DNA of 64,000 bases from JAIEOG01 sp964611895 (lineage in GTDB: Bacteria > Bdellovibrionota > FAC87 > UBA2466), in assembly GCA_964611895.1 (NCBI GenBank), contig CAZTDN010000016.1:9070-73069 (forward strand), in the 5' to 3' direction. A program made the position numbers and the translations under genes. Of the stretch, positions 35,114 to 44,085 are shown piece after piece. A model generated the notes under the pieces. That model did not search any database and was not told the origin of the DNA. It worked only from the letters and a program-made list of their open reading frames with translations. Positions within the stretch are counted from its first letter, which is position 1. The number at the start of each line of letters is the position of its first letter.

Positions 35114-36764
35114 CCGCATTGCGGCATTCGGGCGCAAGGTCGAATGGTGTTTTGCCGGCTCTTTGTTGTCAGGGGTTTGCCTTTTTGCGGTTGAGTTCCT
35201 CAGTGCGCTTGTTCTGCAACAGCTCGGGCGCGGCCTGGGCCCTACGGCTTGGAAACTCTGTGCGTTTTTACTTGGGGCGGCGCTGTTGCGCGCGCTGGGA
35301 AAAGGCATCCAGCTTCAAACGCAGACCTATCTTGAAACCCTGGTTTCAGTCCGACTGTATTTGTCTTTGGGGTATCGCCTTTTGGAGAGCAAGCTGAGTG
35401 AAGTCTACTCCGCTTCCCAGATCTCGAGTTTTTTTGATGAGATTTTCCCTCAGACCAACCGGTTTCTTTTTTACTTAGCTACTAGTCTATCAACCATCAT
35501 CCAGATCGTAGCTCTGGTCGGCGCGTTGTTCTATTTTGCCTGGCGTGAAACAGCACTCTTGATCGTAGTGGTGGCTGCAGGGGTCCTGTTGCGTAAAAGG
35601 CCTGTGGCTTCCATCGTCCCGCACGCAAAGCTCGCACGTCATCTGCAGCGTTTTTTTCAGCACCCGATTTCGATTCGTCTCCTGGGTAGAGAAATCCCCG
35701 AAGCGATGGCCCTCGAAAGCGACGCCCTCTTGCAAGCAAACCAGAATTTGAATCACAGGCTGCGGATGCACTTGGACGCCTGCGGAACCTCTTTGCTCGC
35801 CGTAACAGTTTTGATTGGAGTGGTTAGCGTGGGAGCCCTGGTGTGGTCGACACCAGGGCTGCAACAGCTTGCTTTTCTCTTTTTGGCCCACCGGACAGCG
35901 CACCTAGGCAGTCACTTGCAACTCACTCTTTCCAAGCAAAGAGCTCTAGAACACCCGTTTCTCGCAGCTAAAGATCTACTCGATGCAGTTTCTCCACAGT
36001 TTCAAAAGCGTGTCGAGAAAGTCTTGAGTCAAGTGTCGTATTTTGGAAAGAGCCGAACTCCACAAGGCATTGACATGCAGGCGGTTCAGCCCCAGCTCAA
36101 AGTGCCTATGGGCACTACGGTACAAGTGCATGCCCTGCAGTTTCGCTACTCTACTCAGGGCAGTTTTCGACTCTCGCTCGAGGAGTTTACTCTGCTTGCA
36201 GGAGAGAAGGCCGTTATTCGCGGGCCGAGTGGTAACGGCAAGTCCACTTTGCTCGCCCTAATTGGCGGAGTGCTCGAGCCAGAACAAGGCGCCGTGTACC
36301 TGGATGGCCTACCGGCTTCGAAGTTTCGCGGTCTAGCTCGGGGCCACACCGCTTACGTCGGGACTGAGCCCGCTTTGCTCGAAGGCAGTTTGCGAGAGAG
36401 CTTACTTTATGGGCTCACTCCTCAAACAGACAATCAAATCCATGAAGCGTTGTCGCAGGTAGGACTTTTGGAACGTATCCGCGAACTACCCCTTGGATTA
36501 GAAACACCGGTTTGGGAATCGACACCGCTGTTTTCCACTGGAGAAAAACAGCGTCTTGCGTTGGCCAGGGCATGGTTGCAAAAACCCTCCTTGCTCCTGC
36601 TCGACGAACCCAGCTCCCACTTAGACAGCGCTAGTGCGCGCAAGGTAGAATTGCTCATTCGATCGATGCATCACACCACGGTTGTCGCTGTTTCTCATGA
36701 CGAAAACTATTTGGCAGCGGAGAAAACCGTGGTTTTGAGTGGTCACCAAACCAGAGTTTCCTGA
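35037..36764 (+). CDS. ABC exporter, permease fused to ATPase
   Basis: A 575-residue half-transporter. Residues ~35-290 form the six-helix membrane domain; the ATPase domain from ~360 has Walker A GPSGNGKSTLL (Lys402), signature FSTGEKQRLALARAW and Walker B LLLLDEPSSHLD, with the H-loop at VAVSHDEN. The signature replaces the usual LSGGQ with FSTGEK, a departure but still compatible with ATPase activity. The substrate is unknown; the adjacent secreted protein and nucleotidyltransferase-like gene could belong with it. The first 25 codons overlap the VOC gene; a GGAAG lies before ATG 35037. Confidence 0.85.
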   Translation: MPCSPTHAPLIKSPQRFLWVRTLKPSRIAAFGRKVEWCFAGSLLSGVCLFAVEFLSALVLQQLGRGLGPTAWKLCAFLLGAALLRALGKGIQLQTQTYLETLVSVRLYLSLGYRLLESKLSEVYSASQISSFFDEIFPQTNRFLFYLATSLSTIIQIVALVGALFYFAWRETALLIVVVAAGVLLRKRPVASIVPHAKLARHLQRFFQHPISIRLLGREIPEAMALESDALLQANQNLNHRLRMHLDACGTSLLAVTVLIGVVSVGALVWSTPGLQQLAFLFLAHRTAHLGSHLQLTLSKQRALEHPFLAAKDLLDAVSPQFQKRVEKVLSQVSYFGKSRTPQGIDMQAVQPQLKVPMGTTVQVHALQFRYSTQGSFRLSLEEFTLLAGEKAVIRGPSGNGKSTLLALIGGVLEPEQGAVYLDGLPASKFRGLARGHTAYVGTEPALLEGSLRESLLYGLTPQTDNQIHEALSQVGLLERIRELPLGLETPVWESTPLFSTGEKQRLALARAWLQKPSLLLLDEPSSHLDSASARKVELLIRSMHHTTVVAVSHDENYLAAEKTVVLSGHQTRVS

Positions 36765-37456
36765 AGGCAACCCTCGGCCAGAAACTCTCGCCCAATGCCT
36801 TGGCGATGAAACTCTCCCATAAATGTCTGGCTGATTTTTATCGTCAGAAAAGGCGCTTCGATGGGGGTGAGAAACAGGGCTGGGCCGGGGTCCCAATCAT
36901 AGGGATCCCAAACACAATAGTTCCATTGTACTTCGGTGCGCGAGTCCGACTTTAAGGCCACCCCGTGCACCCAGGCATGGTAATCGGCAATGGCTTTGAA
37001 CCAGTCCGGGTTTTCAGACTCGCGAATTTTGACCGTGTTCGCGGACTCGGAAACAAAATAAAAGCGCCCCAAGGGCAGTGTATCGACCCAGTCTTGGATC
37101 GAGTGTTTCCAGTCCAAAGAGTCGTTAAAAGCCGAAGTGCTTTCATCCAGCAGCTCTGCGACAGGTACCTCGAGGCTCTGTCCTGTGTTAGCAAAGTAGT
37201 GCTTGAGGTGTGCGACGGCGTGGGCGCCAAACTTCCTCTCGGCATCCGCTTGTGCCAAGATTTTCAAGAACTGTTTTTTCCAAAACCGAAATGCGGGGGT
37301 TGTTTTTTTGGAGTTCCACTTACCTGCGCCCGGTCCAAAGGCTTTTAGAACTGGTTTGGCATGAGGAGTGGCAACGCTGACGAGCCGGTGCGAAGCCTCG
37401 CTGCCCACCCAGCAAATAATCCCCCCCAGAACCAATAACACGACGCGGTAGTGCAC
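36743..37456 (-). CDS. Secreted protein, unknown function
   Basis: A 237-residue protein with an N-terminal hydrophobic segment (MHYRVVLLVLGGIICWVGSEA) serving as signal or anchor. The body is soluble with several Trp and Tyr (WNYCVWDPYDW). I do not recognise a family. GTG 37456 is preferred: on the minus strand it follows TATACT by 6 nt. An upstream ATG at 37474 would overlap the promoter of the divergent gene. The 3' end overlaps the ABC transporter by 22 nt. Confidence 0.55.
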   Translation of the reverse strand: MHYRVVLLVLGGIICWVGSEASHRLVSVATPHAKPVLKAFGPGAGKWNSKKTTPAFRFWKKQFLKILAQADAERKFGAHAVAHLKHYFANTGQSLEVPVAELLDESTSAFNDSLDWKHSIQDWVDTLPLGRFYFVSESANTVKIRESENPDWFKAIADYHAWVHGVALKSDSRTEVQWNYCVWDPYDWDPGPALFLTPIEAPFLTIKISQTFMGEFHRQGIGREFLAEGCLQETLVW

Positions 37457-37462
37457 GAGTTG

Positions 37463-37470
37463 AGTATAAT
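37463..37470. promoter_or_regulatory. Two interlocked -10 boxes firing leaderless divergent genes
   Basis: On the plus strand TATAAT (37465-37470) is followed by GCATCT and GTG 37477. On the minus strand TATACT (37468-37463) is followed by CAACTC and GTG 37456. The two boxes share four base pairs, so only one polymerase could use the site at a time. Confidence 0.5.
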
Positions 37471-37476
37471 GCATCT

Positions 37477-38955
37477 GTGCCGAATCCCACAGTCGGACAA
37501 AAACTCTTTTTGCAGTGTCTTTGGGCTCCACCAGAGGAGACGCGGGCTCTTTGGAAACAGATCGAATGCCTAACCCCAGACCAGCTCCCGGCACAGCAGT
37601 ACCGATTGCGATCCCTATTGCATGCGCCTTTATCGACGGTTTTTTCGATTTCTGAGCTACCGCTATTGCAGGACATGGCTCAGGATCGGCAAGAAGCTAT
37701 CGAAGCGAATCAACGCATGATCGCCCAGTACGGCGAAGCACGGCGCGCTTTAGACGCCGCAGGAGTGTCGCACTTTCCACTCAAAGGCATGGACTTGCTC
37801 CACCGTTTTTCGGATCAAACCCGCGCGCGGGCGATGGGAGACGTGGATATCCTAGTCCCGCCACGCGGCCGCGAGATCGGTCTACGTGCACTGATTCAGC
37901 TAGGCTATCGGTATCTAGACCCTATCGCGGAGGAGTTTGCCGACTTGCTCAAGGAGCGCACCCTGCAGCGCGGTCAGGAACGGTACTTGGACTATCATTT
38001 TTCGGCACTGGATTGGGACCTCAGTCCCAAGCGATTAGAGAAAGCGTGGGAGTTACTAGAAAAGGATAAACAAAAGATAGCGGGCGTCGAGCTCATGCCT
38101 TTGGGGGCGTGTTTTTTCTACACGTGTTTGCACGGGTACGCGGACTTTGTGGAAAGAGAACGTATTGCCTGGGTGTACGATGCCTTCCTATGCTTGAAGC
38201 AGATGCAGCAGCCGACGCACTGGGACCTGTGCTTCTCCTTAGCCGAACTGCATCGAGTGGAGCTTCTTTTTTTTCAATCGATGCAGTTATTGGGCGAGTT
38301 TGGGGTGCCCCATCTGCCGCCCTGGCCAGGTAATCCGCCTCGCCGAAATCGCTTTGCGCGGATACAGATGCAGACGCTCCAGGCAGGTCGGAAAAGGGAT
38401 CGCGCTCTGCTGAACCGTGTGTGCGGGCTGTGGCGCCGATACCAGCTCGCTCTCTGGGCCGGTGGGGAGAACGCGTGGAGTCTGTCCCCCTGGAGGTACT
38501 TGCGGTTTGTGTTGCACCGGCCTGTGGTAGAATTTCTCATGCGTTGGAATTTGGCAGCCGTTTTAGTGGTTTCCTCTATGGGTTGGGGCGCGGCGTGCGG
38601 TCCCAAACCTGAGAAATATACGATTGAGGGGCTCACTGCCTATAGCAGTCCGGCAGGTTCGGAGCCTGCTTGTCCTGAGGAAACCAAGCCAAAAAACGAG
38701 TTCTACACGTATGACGCCCCTGCGCCAGAGCCGAAAAGACCGCAAGAGCTGAGCATATTTGAGGACAGCGATCAGATCCTCGAAGCGCGCAGCAATGAAT
38801 CTCTGTTCGAATTGCGCGATTCCACTCCCGAAGTCGAAGCGTTTACTCCGAGAAGAGATCCGGAACCCGAAGCCGAGGTTGAAGAGGAAGAAGAAAAAGA
38901 TCGGGTGAGTTCCCGTGTGAAGCAGATTCTCCAGCGAACCAGAAAAAACCACTAA
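37477..38955 (+). CDS. NTP_transf_5-type nucleotidyltransferase-like protein with C-terminal secreted-like tail
   Basis: A 492-residue protein. The middle carries HFPLKGMDLLHRF followed by RAMGDVDILVPP, the signature of the uncharacterised nucleotidyltransferase family PF14907 often found in peptide-modification clusters. Residues ~355-372 form a hydrophobic segment, and the C-terminus is acidic, Pro/Glu-rich and Lys-tailed. The tail after residue 355 looks like a separate signal-peptide protein (see 38539-38955), so this may be two genes in one frame. The GTG start has no Shine-Dalgarno but sits 6 nt after TATAAT. Confidence 0.7.
   Translation: MPNPTVGQKLFLQCLWAPPEETRALWKQIECLTPDQLPAQQYRLRSLLHAPLSTVFSISELPLLQDMAQDRQEAIEANQRMIAQYGEARRALDAAGVSHFPLKGMDLLHRFSDQTRARAMGDVDILVPPRGREIGLRALIQLGYRYLDPIAEEFADLLKERTLQRGQERYLDYHFSALDWDLSPKRLEKAWELLEKDKQKIAGVELMPLGACFFYTCLHGYADFVERERIAWVYDAFLCLKQMQQPTHWDLCFSLAELHRVELLFFQSMQLLGEFGVPHLPPWPGNPPRRNRFARIQMQTLQAGRKRDRALLNRVCGLWRRYQLALWAGGENAWSLSPWRYLRFVLHRPVVEFLMRWNLAAVLVVSSMGWGAACGPKPEKYTIEGLTAYSSPAGSEPACPEETKPKNEFYTYDAPAPEPKRPQELSIFEDSDQILEARSNESLFELRDSTPEVEAFTPRRDPEPEAEVEEEEEKDRVSSRVKQILQRTRKNH
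38525..38533 (+). promoter_or_regulatory. Extended -10 inside the nucleotidyltransferase-like gene
   Basis: TGG-TAGAAT is followed by TTCTC and an in-frame ATG at 38539. The layout equals that of the other leaderless candidates. Confidence 0.35.
38539..38955 (+). CDS. Possible nested exported protein, internal start
   Basis: Reading from ATG 38539, in the same frame as the nucleotidyltransferase-like protein, gives 138 residues beginning with a signal-peptide-like segment (MRWNLAAVLVVSSMGW) and a cysteine after GAA. The rest is Pro/Glu-rich and acidic. If the upstream extended -10 works, this is an independent secreted or lipid-anchored protein; otherwise it is just the tail of the longer one. 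The lipobox (GAAC) is not ideal. Confidence 0.35.
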   Translation: MRWNLAAVLVVSSMGWGAACGPKPEKYTIEGLTAYSSPAGSEPACPEETKPKNEFYTYDAPAPEPKRPQELSIFEDSDQILEARSNESLFELRDSTPEVEAFTPRRDPEPEAEVEEEEEKDRVSSRVKQILQRTRKNH

Positions 38956-39024
38956 AACCCTCTGTTCTAATCATTCTTCAGAGTTCCTTCTTCTGTTTTC
39001 AGTGACTTATACCGAAAAGAGATC

Positions 39025-42000
39025 GTGGCGATCCGTTCTAATTCAACCTTCTTTTACGCGCTGCTTCTTTGTGTGTTTAGCCTGGCAACCCCAGTGCAGG
39101 GCACGCGCATTTTTCCGGAGCTCTGTGGGACGTACTTTGGCGAACTTGCGGGCGACAAAGACATGCTCCGCTACGTGCAGCGGCTCTCTGAATTTACGGG
39201 CAACCGTCTAATCCAAGAGGCGCCTGGACAATTTCGCAATCGACGACGCCTGAGTTCCCTGCGCATGCAGTTTTCTGGTTTTGAGGGTGGTCAGAAAATT
39301 GAAATACGACTCACTCAGGAGTCCAGCCCCCGCTTTGAAATCGATTCTCGTTCTGGGAACCGAACTCTGTTTATTCCCAAACATTTTGATTTCGACAAAT
39401 CACCCGACGGTGGCCGGCAGTTTTTTCTCAATGCGCTGCGGGGCCATACTCTGCACCCACACACAGGGAGTGAGCGCGCTCGCGAGGAACGCCTAAGACT
39501 TCAAGAACCCGCCTACTTGCTCAAGCCCGCACAAGTAGAAGGCGCCAAGGCAGCCATTGCTTCTCTCGAGGCCGGAAACGATTTTGCATTTATTGGACCG
39601 ACCGGGGTGGGCAAGACACACATTTTACTCTCCGCGCTGCAATCACGGCTTCAGGCATTTTCGGAAAAAAGGGCCAAGGCCGTCAAGCACGGCATCCAAA
39701 CACCCATCCCTGGTCTGCATGTCGTTTTTGCGGACGAAGAAAAACTCGTGAACCAGCTCCACGACAATGTCCAGAAAATGGAAACGGAGAACGAATACTT
39801 GCTCTACCGTTGGGGCGGAACTCACAACCGCGGCGACACTCCTCAGACGATCGCTGAACTGGTGGAGATGTCCCACAAAACTGGGCGTCCCATCGTACTG
39901 GTCACAACGGTGCAGTCTCTCATCAACCGAGTGGGAAGAGACCCGAACGAAAGCAAAGCCACCATTCGCACGAGCAAGATCTCGCCCGAGGCCAGAGCGG
40001 AGAACCTTCGCCTGCTACAGGACAACGTCGACCTGTTTATCGTCGATGAAATGCACCACGTCGGCGCCCCGCAAACCCTAGGACTGCTTGATGGAGCACG
40101 CGGTGTGACACGGACGCACGAGGGAGATATTCATCGCGAAAAGCGGGGACACTCGCCAAAAATCTTAGGCCTCACCGCGACGCCTATCCGAAAGGACATG
40201 GGCGTCATCAACGATGTTTTTCACGGCCACGCTTTCTGGGCCTACCTGGACAATGCCAAAGATTACTTGCAACAGCCCGGCAGCGCCGATCGAAGCGAAG
40301 ACGAAATTCTCAAACAGCTCATCGCCGCCGTCGAGAGTGGCGAAGCACATCCTTTTTCAACTTATTTCATCAACCCACAGAAATTCGGCGTTTCAACGGA
40401 CGAGTTGTTCGTCGAACCCACTGGCAAAGGGCAGCGGGCACACATCAATCCAGCTCACTACGACGCCTATTTCGAGGGGATTCGCCCCATCATCGAAAAG
40501 AACGATCACCTGTTTTTCGCCTGCACTTCCATTGATGAAGCCGAACGAATGAAGGCATTTGTAGAAAAAGCCGAAATGAAACGGCCCAGTGGTCGAAAAC
40601 ACAAGGTCGGGGTTTTACACTCCAAACTCAAGCCCGTCGAACGGGATGCAATTTGGGAAGCTTTCGAAAAAGGGGAAATTTCCGCCTTGTTTACCGTCGA
40701 TATGCTCAATGAGGGCATCGATATCCGCACTCTCTCAGCCTACATCGATACGAACCGCAACACTCCTCTAAAAGAGCTCTTGCAACGTACTGGGCGTACG
40801 CTGCGCCTGGCCGAAGGGAAGATTCCCCACTCGGACATAGTCAGTTTTCAAGAAATTACCGAGCCGAGAATAGCCGATCTTCTGCTCCAACTGCAAAAAG
40901 CTGGCGGATCGAAATGGGAAATTACCCCAGGAGGAGAGAGCTCGCCGAACAATGGAGCCGAGCCAAACAGCAAACTCGGATTGCGGCGGGTGCTCTGGAG
41001 CCCTCAAGACATCGAGGCTACACGCCATGATCTGGTGGAGGCCAGCGCCGCTAAACGCGCCAAAGAATCGGAGCAAGCCCGAATCCTCGCCGGGCGTCGC
41101 GCGGCGGAGCTATTTGACGAGATAGTCGCGCACTTACGCAAAAAACCGCACACACTTACCTGGAAGGAGCGGCAACTCGACGGCATCCAAAACTTGGACG
41201 ACCGCCCTTTGCATAACAAGCTTCTTCGCCAGTTCAGTGATAGCAAAGCGGATGCCGAAGCGCTTTACGCGGTCGCGCAAGAGAAGCGAGGATCGGAATC
41301 CCTGGTCGACAAAACAGCAGCCCAGAGTATCCAAGAAGCACTATTGCGCATGGAATCCCTGGAAAAGAACCTCGGATCCAAGCAAGGCGTACTTTCCCAG
41401 TTGGCGACATTTTATGACCGCAACCACCGTCTTCCCCAGGCGGTGTCCTTCAATCGCTCTCACCGCGTGGCAGAAGAGGTGAAGTTAGCTGGCGCAATGC
41501 TGATCCATTTGCGAGATCCCGATGTGCTGCGATACGCCCTGCCAAAGATGTTACCCCAGGAACAAAGAGAGCATTTTGATCGATGGAAAGCATTCTTAGA
41601 GGCGAAGGAAAACACCCCTGCTCTGCTCAAGATGCTGGCTGAACATCAACAGAGTCGAGGCGATTGGCCCCAAATGCCCCCCGGCCCCAAACCCAGTCCC
41701 GGCAACGAAGCTGCCGATCGCCAAGCCGTGGACAGAGTGCTGGCAGAACATTGGCAAGGTTTGATCGGGCGATTGGAAAAAGAGGCTCGGCAGAGCAATC
41801 AAGACATAGAAGACCGCATCTTGGAGCTGGACCCTCCCGAACCACTCTTTGGAAAACTGGTCGAACGTGCGCACGAAGCCAGCCTGCAGAAGGCCGCGAT
41901 AGAGCCGGTGTTGGATCGGCCTTCCGATCCGGGCAAGCTCCGCACCAGGAGTAGTTCCAAAGCGGACGCGATGCGGGCATTCATCGAAAGCCCCCAGTGG

Positions 42001-42492
42001 CAAAACAGCCCAAAACGCCCTCAACCCAAGAACGATGTCGAGCTGAATCTAGACGGACCCATTGGCGGCGTTGCGGAGTTGGTGGAGATGTATAAGGCGA
42101 TGCAAAAACAGTTTGGTTTTGCTCTCATCGAACGTGGAGAGCCTGAAGTTTACCAAAATCATACTGCGGTCAGCCGACGTTTTGTCTTGCGGACAACGGA
42201 TCCTGCCAGCAAAACGTTACCCAGCGACGTACTAGCGTTCGAACAAGGAAAACAAGTTCTTGTGTATGAAAAAAGTGGGCAGCGATACACAAACGAAGTG
42301 CTTGTGACAGTTGAGGGTTCAGAGGATCCCGCTCCGAAACCCATCAACCCTAAAACCAGAACCATTGCTCTGTACTTGACGCCGCAGTCCATTACCGACG
42401 AACGATTGGACAGAGAGCAGCGCAAAGCCGCTGAAAAGTCTCTCATCGAAAGCTTTGCTTCTACTTGGGCAAGGCTGGCTCAGAAGCCATAA
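39025..42492 (+). CDS. SF2 helicase with an N-terminal Sec signal peptide
   Basis: A 1155-residue protein. The first ~25 residues are a textbook signal peptide (FFYALLLCVFSLATPVQG). Residues ~175-600 form an SF2 helicase core: motif I PTGVGKTHILL (Lys197), motif II VDEMHH (Asp341, Glu342), motif III LTATPIRK, and motif VI QRTGRTLR (587-594). The C-terminal half is helical, charged and unrecognised. The motifs look intact, so it should bind ATP and nucleic acid, yet it seems exported, where ATP is normally absent. Possible destinations are the periplasm, the outside or another cell. A GTG start follows AAGAGA. Confidence 0.8.
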   Translation: MAIRSNSTFFYALLLCVFSLATPVQGTRIFPELCGTYFGELAGDKDMLRYVQRLSEFTGNRLIQEAPGQFRNRRRLSSLRMQFSGFEGGQKIEIRLTQESSPRFEIDSRSGNRTLFIPKHFDFDKSPDGGRQFFLNALRGHTLHPHTGSERAREERLRLQEPAYLLKPAQVEGAKAAIASLEAGNDFAFIGPTGVGKTHILLSALQSRLQAFSEKRAKAVKHGIQTPIPGLHVVFADEEKLVNQLHDNVQKMETENEYLLYRWGGTHNRGDTPQTIAELVEMSHKTGRPIVLVTTVQSLINRVGRDPNESKATIRTSKISPEARAENLRLLQDNVDLFIVDEMHHVGAPQTLGLLDGARGVTRTHEGDIHREKRGHSPKILGLTATPIRKDMGVINDVFHGHAFWAYLDNAKDYLQQPGSADRSEDEILKQLIAAVESGEAHPFSTYFINPQKFGVSTDELFVEPTGKGQRAHINPAHYDAYFEGIRPIIEKNDHLFFACTSIDEAERMKAFVEKAEMKRPSGRKHKVGVLHSKLKPVERDAIWEAFEKGEISALFTVDMLNEGIDIRTLSAYIDTNRNTPLKELLQRTGRTLRLAEGKIPHSDIVSFQEITEPRIADLLLQLQKAGGSKWEITPGGESSPNNGAEPNSKLGLRRVLWSPQDIEATRHDLVEASAAKRAKESEQARILAGRRAAELFDEIVAHLRKKPHTLTWKERQLDGIQNLDDRPLHNKLLRQFSDSKADAEALYAVAQEKRGSESLVDKTAAQSIQEALLRMESLEKNLGSKQGVLSQLATFYDRNHRLPQAVSFNRSHRVAEEVKLAGAMLIHLRDPDVLRYALPKMLPQEQREHFDRWKAFLEAKENTPALLKMLAEHQQSRGDWPQMPPGPKPSPGNEAADRQAVDRVLAEHWQGLIGRLEKEARQSNQDIEDRILELDPPEPLFGKLVERAHEASLQKAAIEPVLDRPSDPGKLRTRSSSKADAMRAFIESPQWQNSPKRPQPKNDVELNLDGPIGGVAELVEMYKAMQKQFGFALIERGEPEVYQNHTAVSRRFVLRTTDPASKTLPSDVLAFEQGKQVLVYEKSGQRYTNEVLVTVEGSEDPAPKPINPKTRTIALYLTPQSITDERLDREQRKAAEKSLIESFASTWARLAQKP

Positions 42493-42832
42493 AAAAACAG
42501 CCCAGTGCTAAAATCGCTGGAACACTCTGCACCCAAAAAATGCGTCGAGACACAGTGACCGCGCCATAGACTCCGGCGACCACCACACATAAGAGCAGGT
42601 AGTTCACTAGGCCGGGTTGTCGACTAAAGAGTCCCCAAGCCAAACCCACAGCCAGAAAGCCATTGTACAACCCTTGGTTTGCGGCCAGCACGCGTGACGC
42701 TTGTGCAAGCTCCTTTTTCTGACGGAAAATCTTTAACCCTAGCGGTTTGGTCCAGAGAAACATTTCCAAGATCAAAAAATAAACGTGCGCGACAATGACG
42801 ATACTCGTGAAAACCACAGCCAAAGTATGCAT
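42461..42832 (-). CDS. DUF1304 family membrane protein
   Basis: A 123-residue protein with four predicted helices. The family pattern is clear: HVYFLILEMFLWTKP in the first helix and ANQGLYNGFLAVGL in the second. Function unknown. The start has GAGAGGG. Its last 32 nt overlap the 3' end of the helicase gene. Confidence 0.85.
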   Translation of the reverse strand: MHTLAVVFTSIVIVAHVYFLILEMFLWTKPLGLKIFRQKKELAQASRVLAANQGLYNGFLAVGLAWGLFSRQPGLVNYLLLCVVVAGVYGAVTVSRRIFWVQSVPAILALGCFFMASEPALPK

Positions 42833-42881
42833 GCGTGAACCCTCTCAGGGGGAAAGTAGTCCTACCCAAGGGGGTTTGAAA

Positions 42882-42907
42882 AGCTTCAATGCAGAGCTCA
42901 GGGGGAT
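42882..42907. repeat. 26-nt intergenic repeat, copy A
   Basis: This 26-nt block (from AGCTTCAATGCAGAGC to CAGGGGGAT) recurs at 44053-44078 with a single mismatch (A/C at the eighth base). The two copies flank the exported kinase-like gene at 42982-44028. Confidence 0.6.
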
Positions 42908-42981
42908 CGGTGCTCTCTGAAGTAGGCCAAAGCTCCCCGTAAATAGCAGTTTTTTACTGGTTGTGCTAGGGTGCGCTTTCG

Positions 42982-44028
42982 ATGAAAGCCTTTTTGTTTA
43001 CCTTAGTATTTGGCGCCCAACTCGCTTTCGGTTGCTCGCCTTCCGATATTTTAGCCGCGGCTGCGCCACTGCCCTGGCACCATGGCCTCGATTTCGATGA
43101 CGTCGAGCGCAGACTTCTGACTTCCGAAGTAAAAACCATCCGCCCTATCGGGGAACACCTCAATGAAATGGGCAAAGCCTACACAGGAGATGCAGAGGTT
43201 TTCTTCATTGAGCTGGCTGATGGAACGCGCGGCATCGCTAAGCCAGAAGATGAACTCTGGTCTTCCATTGCGGAGCGAAGTGCGTACCAGCTTTGTCGGG
43301 AAGTAGGTCTGAAGTTGATGGCACCCACAGTAATCCGGGCTTTTCCCGAACTAGGGAATCGAGCAGGAAGCTTTCAACTCTATGTCGATTCACCCTTCAA
43401 CCAGAAGCGAAGAAGCGACCGGAAAAAAGCGCTGGCTTTGATTTCTAAAAAGGACCAAAGCGATCTGATTCTTTTTCAATTCCTGTTGGGACGGTGGGAC
43501 GTTCATCCAGAAAATATACTCATCGATGCATCGGGTGCCCCGCTACTACACGATGTCGAAGAGATCCATTTTCTTCAGCAGATTAAATACGGCGATTTTC
43601 CGTACATCAGAAGATTCCTCCATAAGAACGGAATCCGAAAGCGCCCTTTTGATTTCTCTCGTTTTCCCTTCGAAGAAGAGAAACAGCTAACCCACGGCGA
43701 CCAGATTGGCCCCACCTTCCTTAACTATTTCACGCTCCAAACAATCGGGAACCTGCTCGCGAAGTACCAGAAGGGATTTTTCCCTGAGGGCCGTTTGAGA
43801 TATGTGCTTTGGGACCAGTCAGTTTGGATTTATTGGCCTCGCAAAAACCAATCGCCGCTTCATACGACGGAGTTTTCCCAAGCCACACTGAGTGCTTTTT
43901 CCTCGCTCAACTACGAGATTTTGGCACAGAAACTTCCAGCACCATTTAGTGAACGACACCATCGATTTATTTTGGAGCGGCGAGACCAGATTTTGAACGC
44001 ATCAAAAACTGGGGCGATTTTCCCTTAG
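42982..44028 (+). CDS. Exported kinase-like protein (PI3/4-kinase-related pattern)
   Basis: A 348-residue protein with a signal peptide (residues 1-17, with Cys18 following FG, so possibly a lipoprotein). The body matches the pattern of bacterial PI3/4-kinase-like proteins: RGIAKPEDELW (phosphate-binding Lys), AERSAYQLCREVGLKLMAPTVI, AGSFQLYVDSP, then a catalytic-type loop GRWDVHPENILID (His175, Asn178) and a metal-type loop PLLHDVEEIHF (Asp191). All key positions seem present. Substrate unknown; as an exported ATP-using enzyme it resembles the other cases in this window. A TAGGGT box lies 9 nt before the ATG. Confidence 0.65.
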   Translation: MKAFLFTLVFGAQLAFGCSPSDILAAAAPLPWHHGLDFDDVERRLLTSEVKTIRPIGEHLNEMGKAYTGDAEVFFIELADGTRGIAKPEDELWSSIAERSAYQLCREVGLKLMAPTVIRAFPELGNRAGSFQLYVDSPFNQKRRSDRKKALALISKKDQSDLILFQFLLGRWDVHPENILIDASGAPLLHDVEEIHFLQQIKYGDFPYIRRFLHKNGIRKRPFDFSRFPFEEEKQLTHGDQIGPTFLNYFTLQTIGNLLAKYQKGFFPEGRLRYVLWDQSVWIYWPRKNQSPLHTTEFSQATLSAFSSLNYEILAQKLPAPFSERHHRFILERRDQILNASKTGAIFP

Positions 44029-44052
44029 CAGAAGTAGGTACCGTTGTACTAC

Positions 44053-44085
44053 AGCTTCCATGCAGAGCTCAGGGGGATGGAAGCT
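44053..44085. repeat. 26-nt intergenic repeat, copy B, forming a hairpin
   Basis: This copy extends into a 9-bp hairpin: AGCTTCCAT at 44053-44061 and ATGGAAGCT at 44077-44085. The loop is the rest of the repeat shared with 42882-42907. The region 44086-44286 holds no convincing gene. Confidence 0.6.
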
